64,000 nt of DNA, from contig DASSCU010000029.1 of the NCBI GenBank assembly GCA_035697485.1, forward strand, positions 85,757-149,756, in the 5' to 3' direction. The notes under the pieces are model-generated. The model was not told the origin of the DNA and did no database searches. It saw nothing but the letters and a program-made list of their open reading frames with translations. How positions within the stretch are numbered: position 1 is the first letter of the stretch; each line of letters begins with the position of its first letter. Shown here piece by piece: positions 9,163 to 16,519 of this stretch. The position numbers were made by a program, and so were the translations under genes. Source of the DNA: Actinomycetota bacterium. Its GTDB lineage: Bacteria > Actinomycetota > UBA4738 > HRBIN12.

Positions 9163-9168
9163 TACACT
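9163..9168 (+). promoter_or_regulatory. Leaderless -10 (TACACT) of the SIS-domain gene
   Basis: TACACT lies 7 bases before ATG 9176. Transcription would begin at or next to the start codon, and the palindrome at 9187-9199 would lie just downstream of the start site, a classic position for a roadblock repressor. Confidence 0.45.
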
Positions 9169-9175
9169 CGCGGCG

Positions 9176-10246
9176 ATGAAATCGTTAGGAAACTTTCCTG
9201 ACCCATTCATCGCCGAGATCGCCAGCCAACCGGACGCCGTGCGGCGAGCGGCGGCCGGCCTCGACGACCAGCGCGCCGTCCTCGACGATATCGCCCATGC
9301 ATCCGCCGGGCGGACCCTCGTCTTCACCGGGATGGGGAGCTCCTACGACGCGTGCTACCCGGCCGTGGCCGAGCTTGCCCGCGCGGGCATCGCGGCGGTC
9401 ATGCTCGACGCCGCGGAGCTCCTGCACTTTCGGACGGGGATGCTCCGCCCATCGACGATGCTCGTCGCGGTAAGCCAGTCGGGCGAAAGCATCGAAGTGG
9501 TGCGGGTGGCCGCCGGTCTCGCCGGACAGGCCGAGCACCCGGTGGTGGTCGCGATCACGAACGGCACCGCGAACACCCTCACCTCGCTGGCCGATCTCTC
9601 GGTCGACACCGGAGCTGGTGAGGAGACAGGCCCCTCGACGATGACCTTCGCAGGCTCCCTCGTCGTCCTCGGCGCGCTCGCCCGGATGCTCGGGGGAACC
9701 CCGCCCGGCGAGGCGCTCGAGCGCCTCGCGACCGACGCCGAGCTGGCCGCCGTGGCGATCGAATGCCTGCTGGGCGACGCCGATCTGCCGGAGCGGCTGG
9801 TGTCCTGGCTGGGCGAGCGCGAGACGATGGTGATCCTCGGCCGAGGACCGGGCCGGGCCGCAGCGGAGATGGGCGCACTCACGATCAAGGAAGCCGTGGG
9901 CATGCCGGTGGAGTCCCTCCAGACCGGCCAGTTCCGTCACGGACCACTGGAGCTCGCGGGACCGGGCCTGGCCGCCGTGGTGATCGCGACCGAGCCGGAG
10001 ACCCTCGAGCTCGACCTGACCCTGGCCGAAGAACTCCTCGCGACAGGGGCGGGTGTCCTGCTGGTCACGGCCGACGATCAGCCCGGATCGGGAGCGATGC
10101 GAGTCGCGACGGGCCCGCTCGAGCGCGCCCTCGCTCCCGCGGTGTCGATCCTCCCCTGCCAGCTGCTCGCCTGGCGGCTCGCCGGACTCCGCGGCCGTGA
10201 CCCCGGGGCCTACTACCGCGCGGCCAAGGTGACCACCCATGAATGA
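9176..10246 (+). CDS. SIS-domain sugar-phosphate deaminase/isomerase (GlmS-C / NagB-II / AgaS-like)
   Basis: Two-SIS-domain protein of 356 residues, related to the isomerase half of GlmS but without the glutaminase domain. The first SIS domain has FTGMGSSYDACYP and SQSGES motifs; the second has ILGRGPGRAAAEMG, TIKEAVGMPVE and QFRHGPLEL. Proteins of this type convert amino-sugar 6-phosphates to keto-sugar phosphate plus ammonia. This suits a pathway of kinase, deacetylase and deaminase, as in the following genes. The operator-like palindrome overlaps codons 4-8, so the start of the coding sequence doubles as a regulatory site. Confidence 0.85.
   Translation: MKSLGNFPDPFIAEIASQPDAVRRAAAGLDDQRAVLDDIAHASAGRTLVFTGMGSSYDACYPAVAELARAGIAAVMLDAAELLHFRTGMLRPSTMLVAVSQSGESIEVVRVAAGLAGQAEHPVVVAITNGTANTLTSLADLSVDTGAGEETGPSTMTFAGSLVVLGALARMLGGTPPGEALERLATDAELAAVAIECLLGDADLPERLVSWLGERETMVILGRGPGRAAAEMGALTIKEAVGMPVESLQTGQFRHGPLELAGPGLAAVVIATEPETLELDLTLAEELLATGAGVLLVTADDQPGSGAMRVATGPLERALAPAVSILPCQLLAWRLAGLRGRDPGAYYRAAKVTTHE
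9187..9199. promoter_or_regulatory. Putative ROK operator, copy 2 (AGGAAACTTTCCT)
   Basis: Exact second copy of the 13-bp palindrome at 3518-3530, here inside the first codons of the SIS-domain gene and 38 bases from the divergent GH4 start. Two identical copies at the two divergent nodes of one sugar locus suggest a shared regulator, most likely the local ROK protein. Confidence 0.6.
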
Positions 10247-10889
10247 GCGCCGGGGGGGTGTCGTCGGCTCGACAGAGGGCTCCGACTTCCGGGTCGCGCT
10301 GACCTTCGACGCGGAGCATCCCGATCGGCAGTGGTGTCCTCCCGACGCCGCCGAACGCATCTTCGACACCCTGCGTGACCTGGAGGTCCGCGCAACCGTG
10401 TTCGTGCAGGGGCGGTGGGCGCAAGCGCACCCCTCGATCGCCGCACGCATCGCCCACGAGGGGCACCTCGTCGGGCACCACTCGCACTACCACGCGCGGA
10501 TGCCCTTGCTGACCGACCCGGGCCTCGCAGCCGACATGGCCGATGCGGCCGAGGCGATCGTCGCCGCGACGGGCACCGACCCGCGGCCATGGTTCCGGTG
10601 TCCATTCGGTGCGGGGCACGACGACCCCCGCGTGCTGGCGATGCTGGCTTCCCTCGGCTACCGCAACGTGCACTGGCACGTCGAGCTCGAAGACTGGGAA
10701 CCGTGGCGCACCGGTACCGCGATCGCCGACGACACGCTCGAGCGGGTGACACGACACGGCGACGGGGCCGTCGTGCTTCTGCACAGCTGGCCGGGCGGCA
10801 CGGCTGACGCATTGCGACCGATCGTCGACGGGCTCCGCGACGCCGGCGCTTCGTTCGTGACGGTCGACGAGCTCGAGGAGCTCCCGTGA
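10239..10889 (+). CDS. Polysaccharide deacetylase family protein (NodB homology)
   Basis: Carbohydrate esterase family 4-type deacetylase of 216 residues with no signal peptide, so probably cytoplasmic. Motif 1 is TFDAEHP (variant of TFDDG), motif 2 is HSHYH with the zinc histidines, motif 3 is RCPFGAG, and LLHSWP supplies the C-terminal histidine. It overlaps the preceding gene by 8 bases and its own stop is overlapped by the following kinase, so it sits within one operon. Acting inside the cell, it probably removes N-acetyl groups from an imported amino sugar or oligosaccharide before deamination. Confidence 0.85.
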   Translation: MNERRGGVVGSTEGSDFRVALTFDAEHPDRQWCPPDAAERIFDTLRDLEVRATVFVQGRWAQAHPSIAARIAHEGHLVGHHSHYHARMPLLTDPGLAADMADAAEAIVAATGTDPRPWFRCPFGAGHDDPRVLAMLASLGYRNVHWHVELEDWEPWRTGTAIADDTLERVTRHGDGAVVLLHSWPGGTADALRPIVDGLRDAGASFVTVDELEELP

Positions 10890-11914
10890 GCCGCCACCCG
10901 GCACTCCTCGCGGTCGACGGAGGCGGATCGAAGATCGACGCCGCGCTGTTGCAGCGGGACGGGACCGTGCTGGGAGCCTTCAGGATCCGTACCCAGGAGT
11001 TCGAGGAGAACGGTGGCCCGCAGCACATGGGCCAGGTGCTCGATGCCGTGCATGGCGCGTGCAGAGACGCGCAGATCGATCTCGCCCTCCCCGTCGCCGA
11101 TCTCGGCGTGTACTGCCTCGCCGGCGCCGACCTTCCGGCAGACGACCGGAAGATCCTGCGGTGGCTGCGGGCGCAGCGCCTCACCCAGGAGAGCGTCTTA
11201 CGCAACGACACGTTCGCCGTCTTGCGGGCCGGCACCGAGCGGCACTGGGGTGTCGGCGTGGTGTGCGGCTTCGGCACGAACTGCTCCGCCGTGGCCCCCG
11301 ACGGCAGGATCACCCGGTTCCCCGCGGTCGGTCCGATCTCGGGTGACTGGGGAGGTGGTTCCGACGTGGGCGAGGCGGCACTCTGGTACGCGATCCGGTC
11401 CGAGGACGGTCGTGGTGCGAAGACCGCCCTCGCCGAACTCGTACCGGCGCACTTCGGGCTCCGACGACCTCGTCAGGTGCTCGAGGCCGTGTATTACGGA
11501 CGCGTGGAGGAGGACCGCCTCGTCGAGCTCGCGCCGCTCGTGTTCAGCGCCGCATCGGCGGGTGACCCCGTGGCCCGGAGCGTCGTGGATCGGCAGGCCG
11601 ATGAGATCGTCGCGATGGTCACCACCGCGATCAAACGACTGCGCATGCAGAAGCTGGATGTCGACGTCGTGCTCGGCGGGGGCATCTTCCGCACCGACGA
11701 CGACGCCTTCTTCCGTCGCATCCGCGACGGCGTGCACGAGGTCGCGCCGGCCGCGAGTTTCACCGTCTTGACCGACCCCCCCGTGATCGGGGCCGCGTGG
11801 CTGGGTCTCGACAGGCTCGGCGCGCCGGCGGCCGCCTACGTCCGCGCGCGCCGTGCCTTGACCCATGCTCGGCTGGCCGCACACACTCATGCCCGACGGA
11901 AGGAGCACCGCTGA
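10886..11914 (+). CDS. BadF/BadG-type ATPase, N-acetylglucosamine kinase-like
   Basis: ASKHA-fold sugar kinase of 342 residues. The N-terminal phosphate-1 motif is AVDGGGSKIDAAL and a GFGTNCSAVAPDG phosphate-2 region follows, then GDWGGGSDVG and a C-terminal VVLGGGIF adenosine motif. The family includes eukaryotic-type GlcNAc kinase and bacterial amino-sugar kinases. GTG 10886 overlaps the deacetylase stop (GTGA) and its TGA overlaps the ATP-binding gene (TGATG), so it is translationally coupled on both sides. It probably phosphorylates the imported (amino) sugar. Confidence 0.85.
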   Translation: MSRHPALLAVDGGGSKIDAALLQRDGTVLGAFRIRTQEFEENGGPQHMGQVLDAVHGACRDAQIDLALPVADLGVYCLAGADLPADDRKILRWLRAQRLTQESVLRNDTFAVLRAGTERHWGVGVVCGFGTNCSAVAPDGRITRFPAVGPISGDWGGGSDVGEAALWYAIRSEDGRGAKTALAELVPAHFGLRRPRQVLEAVYYGRVEEDRLVELAPLVFSAASAGDPVARSVVDRQADEIVAMVTTAIKRLRMQKLDVDVVLGGGIFRTDDDAFFRRIRDGVHEVAPAASFTVLTDPPVIGAAWLGLDRLGAPAAAYVRARRALTHARLAAHTHARRKEHR

Positions 11915-13113
11915 TGGCCGACATCGTGCTGGACCGCGTCTCGAAGGTCTTCGGCACCGACGTCGTCGCCGTGAATGACGTATCACTCGAGATCGGTGAC
12001 GGGGAGTTCATGGTCCTCGTCGGACCGTCGGGGTGCGGCAAGTCCACGATCCTGCGCATCCTCGCCGGACTCGAGGAGGTCACAGCCGGCGAGATCTCCA
12101 TCGGGGGAACGCAGGTGACCGACCTGCCGCCGAAGGACCGCGACATCGCGATGGTGTTCCAGAACTACGCGCTCTACCCGCACATGACGGTCGAGCAGAA
12201 CCTCGGCTTCGGCCTGCGGCTGCGAAAGACCCCGAAGGGTGAACAACGCACGCGGGTCGCCGACGCCGCGAGGATCCTGGGCCTGGTCCCGCTCATGGGC
12301 CGTAAGCCCGCGGAACTCTCGGGCGGCCAGCGGCAGCGCGTCGCGATGGGTCGGGCGATGGTCCGAGAGCCTCGTGCCTTCCTCATGGACGAGCCGTTGT
12401 CCAACCTCGACGCGAAGCTGCGCGTCCAGATGCGAGCGGAGCTCTCCCGCCTGCACGAGCGTCTCGGCACGACCACGGTGTATGTGACCCATGATCAGGT
12501 CGAGGCGATGACGCTTGGCCAGCGGGTCTCGGTGCTGAAGGACGGTGTCCTCCAGCAGGTCGACACGCCGCAGAACCTCTACAACCACCCGGCGAACCTC
12601 TTCGTCGCCGCCTTCATCGGCTCACCGCCCATGAACCTGGTCGAAGCTGACGTGAGCGAGAAGACGATCTCCTTCGGCGGCTTTTCGCTGCCGCGCCAGG
12701 ACTCCGACGGGCTCCAGGACCGCGTTGGAGGCCGGGTGATCCTGGGCATCCGTCCCTCGGACCTCGAGGACTGCGACGTCTGGCACACCGAGGACCTCCC
12801 GACCCTCGAGGTGCGCGCCGAGGTGACGGAGGAACTGGGCTCGGAGGTGAACATCATCTTCCCCGTCGAGGCCCCGCCCGTGCTGACCGAAGACGTGATC
12901 GCCGCGGCCAGTGACGAGTCGGACCACGACAACATCCCGCTGATCGCCGACGAGCAGCAGGTGTGCCGGTTCTGCGCGCGCGTGGACGCCCGCACGCACT
13001 GCAGGCCGGGCGACACCGTGCGTCTGTCAGTTGACCCGGCTCGGTTCCACTTCTTCGACCGGGAGAGCGGTCTCGCGGTCGGCGCGCGGAGCTCGGCGCC
13101 CGTCGGGGCGTGA
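11914..13113 (+). CDS. ABC sugar transporter ATP-binding protein (UgpC/MsmX type)
   Basis: Cytoplasmic ATPase of 399 residues with a C-terminal TOBE/MOD extension, as in multi-sugar importers. Walker A is GPSGCGKST (residues 37-45), then Q-loop VFQNYALYPHMT, signature LSGGQRQRVAMGRA, Walker B AFLMDEPLSNLDAKL and switch histidine in YVTHDQVEAM. ATG 11914 overlaps the kinase TGA. The importer is split: permease and binding protein are divergent at the left edge of the window, the ATPase is here, and the second permease must lie outside. Such ATPases often serve several importers. The stretch at 390-440 of the longest reading includes an unusual Cys pair region (CRFCARVD). Confidence 0.92.
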   Translation: MADIVLDRVSKVFGTDVVAVNDVSLEIGDGEFMVLVGPSGCGKSTILRILAGLEEVTAGEISIGGTQVTDLPPKDRDIAMVFQNYALYPHMTVEQNLGFGLRLRKTPKGEQRTRVADAARILGLVPLMGRKPAELSGGQRQRVAMGRAMVREPRAFLMDEPLSNLDAKLRVQMRAELSRLHERLGTTTVYVTHDQVEAMTLGQRVSVLKDGVLQQVDTPQNLYNHPANLFVAAFIGSPPMNLVEADVSEKTISFGGFSLPRQDSDGLQDRVGGRVILGIRPSDLEDCDVWHTEDLPTLEVRAEVTEELGSEVNIIFPVEAPPVLTEDVIAAASDESDHDNIPLIADEQQVCRFCARVDARTHCRPGDTVRLSVDPARFHFFDRESGLAVGARSSAPVGA

Positions 13114-13145
13114 GCCGCGACGGCAAGCCGACCGAGGCACAGTGG

Positions 13146-13718
13146 CTACCAGGAGTCGCTGCTTGCCGCGAGCGCGGCGTCTCCGGTGCACGGCTCACCG
13201 GTCCCGTAGCTCGGACCCTCGCCGGGCGAGAAGCGGAGCCAGTAGCACGTGCCCGACGGCCCCATGACGGCCGCCGCCCATGCCCCCTGGGTCGACGCGA
13301 CGCTCACCACGCCGGTCACCGGGGACGGACCATCGACGAAGATCAACGCCCGGGCCATCGAGCTGAGCTGCCCCGGCCCCGCGTCGAGGAACGATGCTCG
13401 CCCCGCTGCGGCCCGGCGCGCGGCGTCGAGAGCCTCGAGAGTGTCCGAACGAGCAGGAGCGTCGATCGTCTGCGCTCCCGAGACGGAACTCGATTCCGCC
13501 GCGTCGTCGCCGCCGGAGATCGTGCCGATGATGGAGGTCACGGCGCCCGCCCGCTCGGCGCGTTCGATGCTGCGGCGCTCGCTGTCGATCACCCAGCGCG
13601 AGCATGAGGCGATGCCGGACAGCGTGACCAACGCCGCCACCGCGAGCGCGAGCGCCCGCGGGTTCAGACGGCGCCTCAGCGGCACTGGAGCCGCGCGGAA
13701 GTTGAAGGTCTGATCCAT
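13146..13718 (-). CDS. Hypothetical membrane-anchored protein with pilin-like C-terminus
   Basis: Protein of 190 residues with one N-terminal transmembrane segment (about residues 20-42, ALALAVAALVTLSGIASC) and an otherwise extracytoplasmic body. The C-terminus (GTCYWLRFSPG, YGTG, CTGDAALAASSDSW) resembles the tail seen in many actinobacterial prepilin-like proteins, in which Cys pairs flank a WxR segment. The N-terminus lacks the canonical prepilin GFTLIE processing motif. A cysteine after the hydrophobic stretch could alternatively be a lipobox (GIASC). It is convergent with the ABC ATPase gene. Function unknown. Confidence 0.65.
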   Translation of the reverse strand: MDQTFNFRAAPVPLRRRLNPRALALAVAALVTLSGIASCSRWVIDSERRSIERAERAGAVTSIIGTISGGDDAAESSSVSGAQTIDAPARSDTLEALDAARRAAAGRASFLDAGPGQLSSMARALIFVDGPSPVTGVVSVASTQGAWAAAVMGPSGTCYWLRFSPGEGPSYGTGEPCTGDAALAASSDSW

Positions 13719-13820
13719 CCCCCGCGCTTCTATCGGCGCCCAGAACGCGAAGGTGAAGACCCTGCGTCTCAGGGCCGTTCCACGGTCGCCGGTTGACGCC
13801 GGCTGTGCGACCATCGAGCC

Positions 13821-14954
13821 GTGAGCGAGATCACCGACGTCCTGGAGGCGATCGAGTCCCTGTCGGCCAAGGGAGAGCGGATGGCACTGGCCACGATCGT
13901 GGCTGTGCGCGGCTCGACCTACCGCCGCCCCGGCGCGCGCCTGCTCGTGCCCGAGGATGGCGCGCCGATCGGCAACATCAGCGGCGGGTGCCTCGAGGGA
14001 GACGTGGCCGACATGGCCCGCATCGTGATGGACGAGGGCACCGCCCGGCTCGCCGGCTGGGACCTCACGGCGGACGACGACGCGGTCTGGGGTCTCGGGC
14101 TGGGCTGCAACGGTGCGATCGAGGTGTTCATCGAGCCGGCCGAGCAGGCCGGTGAGGTCGCGCACGCGTTGCGCGCCGCGCTCGAGGAGGAACACCCGAT
14201 CAGCGTCGTGACCGTGCTGGAGAGCGAGGACGAGGCGGTCGCGCCGGGCGCCCGCATCGTGGTGCGGCCACACGGTGAGCCCGAGGGCACGCTCGGACTC
14301 CCGGTCGTCGACGCCGAGGCGATCGTGGCGGCCCGTGAGCTGCTCGACGCCGAGCGCTCGGAGATCCGCACGTTCGAGCACGGTGTGCGGGCCTTCGTCG
14401 AAGTGCTCGAGCCGCCGCTCCGACTGCTCGTCTGCGGCGCCGGTCACGACGCGATCCCGCTCGTGCGAGCGGCGCGCGGCATCGGCTGGAGCCCGATCGT
14501 CGTCGACGACCGGCCCGGGTTCCTCAACGAGGAGCGGTTCCCCGAGGCGGCTGGGTTCGTGCGCGTCGAGGCGCCCGAGCACGTCGGCAAGACGGCCACG
14601 ATCGACCGCCGCACCCACGTCGTCGTGATGACGCACAACTTCCTGCGTGACAAGGAGTACCTGCGGTCGTTGCTCGACTCCGAAGCCGGTTACATCGGCA
14701 TGCTCGGGCCGTCGGCGCGCACCAACCGGCTGCTCATGGAGCTGGCCGACGAGGGAGTCGAGATCAGCGACGCAGATCGCGAGCGCATCCACGGCCCCGC
14801 CGGGCTCGACCTCGGCGCGGAGGGTCCCGAGGAGATCGCGCAGGCGATCGTCGCCGAGATCGTCGCGGCGAGGCACGCACGCAAGGGCGGCCTCCTGAGG
14901 GAACGCCCGGGCCCGATCCACGACCGTCCGGCGCCCGGCACCGAGGCTCGCTGA
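13821..14954 (+). CDS. XdhC/CoxI family molybdoenzyme maturation factor
   Basis: XdhC-family protein of 377 residues. The N-terminal XdhC_CoxI domain has GSTYRRPGARLLV and GNISGGCLEGDV, including the conserved cysteine thought to bind the sulfurated molybdenum cofactor. The C-terminal Rossmann-like domain carries LLVCGAGHDAIPLV. The family inserts or sulfurates the Mo cofactor of xanthine dehydrogenase-type enzymes, here most probably the CO dehydrogenase encoded 150 bases downstream. It is read from GTG 13821, with no strong ribosome-binding site. A second XdhC homologue follows coxL, so the cluster holds two non-identical copies. Confidence 0.88.
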   Translation: MSEITDVLEAIESLSAKGERMALATIVAVRGSTYRRPGARLLVPEDGAPIGNISGGCLEGDVADMARIVMDEGTARLAGWDLTADDDAVWGLGLGCNGAIEVFIEPAEQAGEVAHALRAALEEEHPISVVTVLESEDEAVAPGARIVVRPHGEPEGTLGLPVVDAEAIVAARELLDAERSEIRTFEHGVRAFVEVLEPPLRLLVCGAGHDAIPLVRAARGIGWSPIVVDDRPGFLNEERFPEAAGFVRVEAPEHVGKTATIDRRTHVVVMTHNFLRDKEYLRSLLDSEAGYIGMLGPSARTNRLLMELADEGVEISDADRERIHGPAGLDLGAEGPEEIAQAIVAEIVAARHARKGGLLRERPGPIHDRPAPGTEAR

Positions 14955-15017
14955 CGATCCCCTCGAACGCTCGCCCCGGCCGGACCGATGCGTGTCCGGA
15001 ACGCCGGCAGAAACGAT

Positions 15018-15046
15018 TTGCCTGATCTCGCGACGCGTGCGATAAG
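15018..15046 (+). promoter_or_regulatory. Candidate promoter of the cox operon
   Basis: TTGCCT (15018-15023) and GATAAG (15041-15046) are separated by 17 bases and lie 57 bases before coxM. The spacing fits a housekeeping sigma factor; assignment is by pattern only. Confidence 0.35.
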
Positions 15047-15102
15047 GAAGCGCTGCCGTCGGTTGGCGACGACAACGGCCACGCAAGGGGGAGCAGTCGA
15101 CG

Positions 15103-15972
15103 ATGTTGCCTTCCAGCTTCGAGTACCACCGGCCGACCACGATCGACGAGGCGCTCGACCTGCTCGCGTCGCTCGGTGACGACGCGAAGGTGCTGGCCGG
15201 CGGCCAGAGCCTGATCCCGATGATGAAGTTACGGTTCGCGGCGCCCGCCCACCTCGTCGACATCAACCGCATCGAGGGCCTCGACGCGATCGAGGAGACG
15301 GGCGAGGAGCTGCATATCGGTGCGCTCGTCCGCCACAACCAGCTCGCCGGTTCCGATCTGATCCGCTCGAAGTACCCGATGATCGCGGCCGCCGCGCCGC
15401 AGATCGCGGACCCCCTCGTGCGCAACCTGGGCACGATCGGCGGTTCGCTCACCCACTGCGACCCGAGCGGCGACCTCGGCGCCGTGACGCTCGCGGCGAA
15501 CGCGCGCGTGGTGCTGAAGAGCAAGGACGGCGAGCGCGAGGTGCCGGTCACCGAGTTCCTCGCCGACACGTTCCAGTCGTCGATCGCACCGAACGAGCTG
15601 CTCACGAAGATCCGCATCACGTCGCCGACCGGTGCCTACGGCGGCACGTACCTGAAGCTCGAGCGGAAGATCGGTGACTACGCGACGGTGGCGGTCGCGA
15701 CCAGGCTGATGATGTCGAACGGCTCGATCGGCACCGCCGGCATCGGCCTCACGAGCGTCGGGCTCACGAACATCAAGGCGACCGCCGCCGAGGACGCGCT
15801 CGTCGGCCAGGCTCCGAGCCAGGAGCTGTTCGCCGAGGCCGGCCGGCTCGCCGCCGCGGCCTCCAGCCCGGTGAGCGACGTGCGCGGCAGCGAGCAGTAC
15901 AAACGGCACATGGTCGAGGTCTACGTACGGCGCGGGCTCACACGCTCCGCCGAGATGGCCGGCGCGGCCTGA
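15103..15972 (+). CDS. coxM: Carbon monoxide dehydrogenase medium (FAD-binding) subunit
   Basis: FAD-binding flavoprotein subunit of 289 residues, the normal CoxM length, which passes electrons from the iron-sulfur subunit to the respiratory chain. The two FAD-pyrophosphate motifs are AGGQSLIPMM (residues 32-41) and TIGGS (111-115). The start has GGGGGAG upstream. It is followed 20 bases later by the [2Fe-2S] subunit and then the large subunit, the M-S-L order of form I aerobic CO dehydrogenases, and the large-subunit active-site loop confirms the type. Confidence 0.93.
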   Translation: MLPSSFEYHRPTTIDEALDLLASLGDDAKVLAGGQSLIPMMKLRFAAPAHLVDINRIEGLDAIEETGEELHIGALVRHNQLAGSDLIRSKYPMIAAAAPQIADPLVRNLGTIGGSLTHCDPSGDLGAVTLAANARVVLKSKDGEREVPVTEFLADTFQSSIAPNELLTKIRITSPTGAYGGTYLKLERKIGDYATVAVATRLMMSNGSIGTAGIGLTSVGLTNIKATAAEDALVGQAPSQELFAEAGRLAAAASSPVSDVRGSEQYKRHMVEVYVRRGLTRSAEMAGAA

Positions 15973-15992
15973 GCGCGAGGGGGACCCGAGCG

Positions 15993-16487
15993 ATGGAAGT
16001 CACGATCACCGTCAACGGCACCGCCCACACCCTCGACATCGAGCCACGTGAGCTGCTCGTGCACGTGTTGCGCGAGGATCTCCGCCTCACCGGCACGCAC
16101 ATCGGGTGCGACTCCACGAGCTGCGGCGCGTGCACCGTGCTCTACGACGGCGTGCCGGTGAAGTCGTGCACCTTGTTCGGCGTGCAGGCCGAGGGCGTCG
16201 AGATCACGACCGTCGAGGGCCTGCTGACCGCGGCGGGACTCGATCCGATGCAGGCCGCGTTCAAGGAGCACCACGGCCTGCAATGCGGCTACTGCACGCC
16301 GGGCATGATGCTCGTCGGCAAGGCCCTGATCGAGCAGAACCCGGCGCCGAGCGACGACGACGTTCGCGACGCGATCGGCGGCAACATCTGCCGGTGCACG
16401 GGCTACATGAACATCGTGAAGGCGATCCAGGCGGCAGCCGCGGCCCAACAGCAGTCTGCGCCGACTCCGGCGCCCGCGAACGCCTGA
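15993..16487 (+). CDS. coxS: Carbon monoxide dehydrogenase small (2Fe-2S) subunit
   Basis: Iron-sulfur subunit of 164 residues holding two [2Fe-2S] clusters. The plant-type cluster is ligated by C39, C44, C47 and C59 (GCDSTSCGAC and KSC); the second by C98, C101, C133 and C135 (QCGYC, CRC). These match the spacing in known CoxS proteins. It relays electrons from the Mo-Cu site in CoxL to FAD in CoxM. The C-terminal Ala/Pro-rich tail is slightly longer than usual. It is 20 bases downstream of coxM and 32 bases upstream of coxL. Confidence 0.93.
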   Translation: MEVTITVNGTAHTLDIEPRELLVHVLREDLRLTGTHIGCDSTSCGACTVLYDGVPVKSCTLFGVQAEGVEITTVEGLLTAAGLDPMQAAFKEHHGLQCGYCTPGMMLVGKALIEQNPAPSDDDVRDAIGGNICRCTGYMNIVKAIQAAAAAQQQSAPTPAPANA

Positions 16488-16519
16488 CCACGAGCCACGA
16501 GATCGAAGGAGCCCGACAC

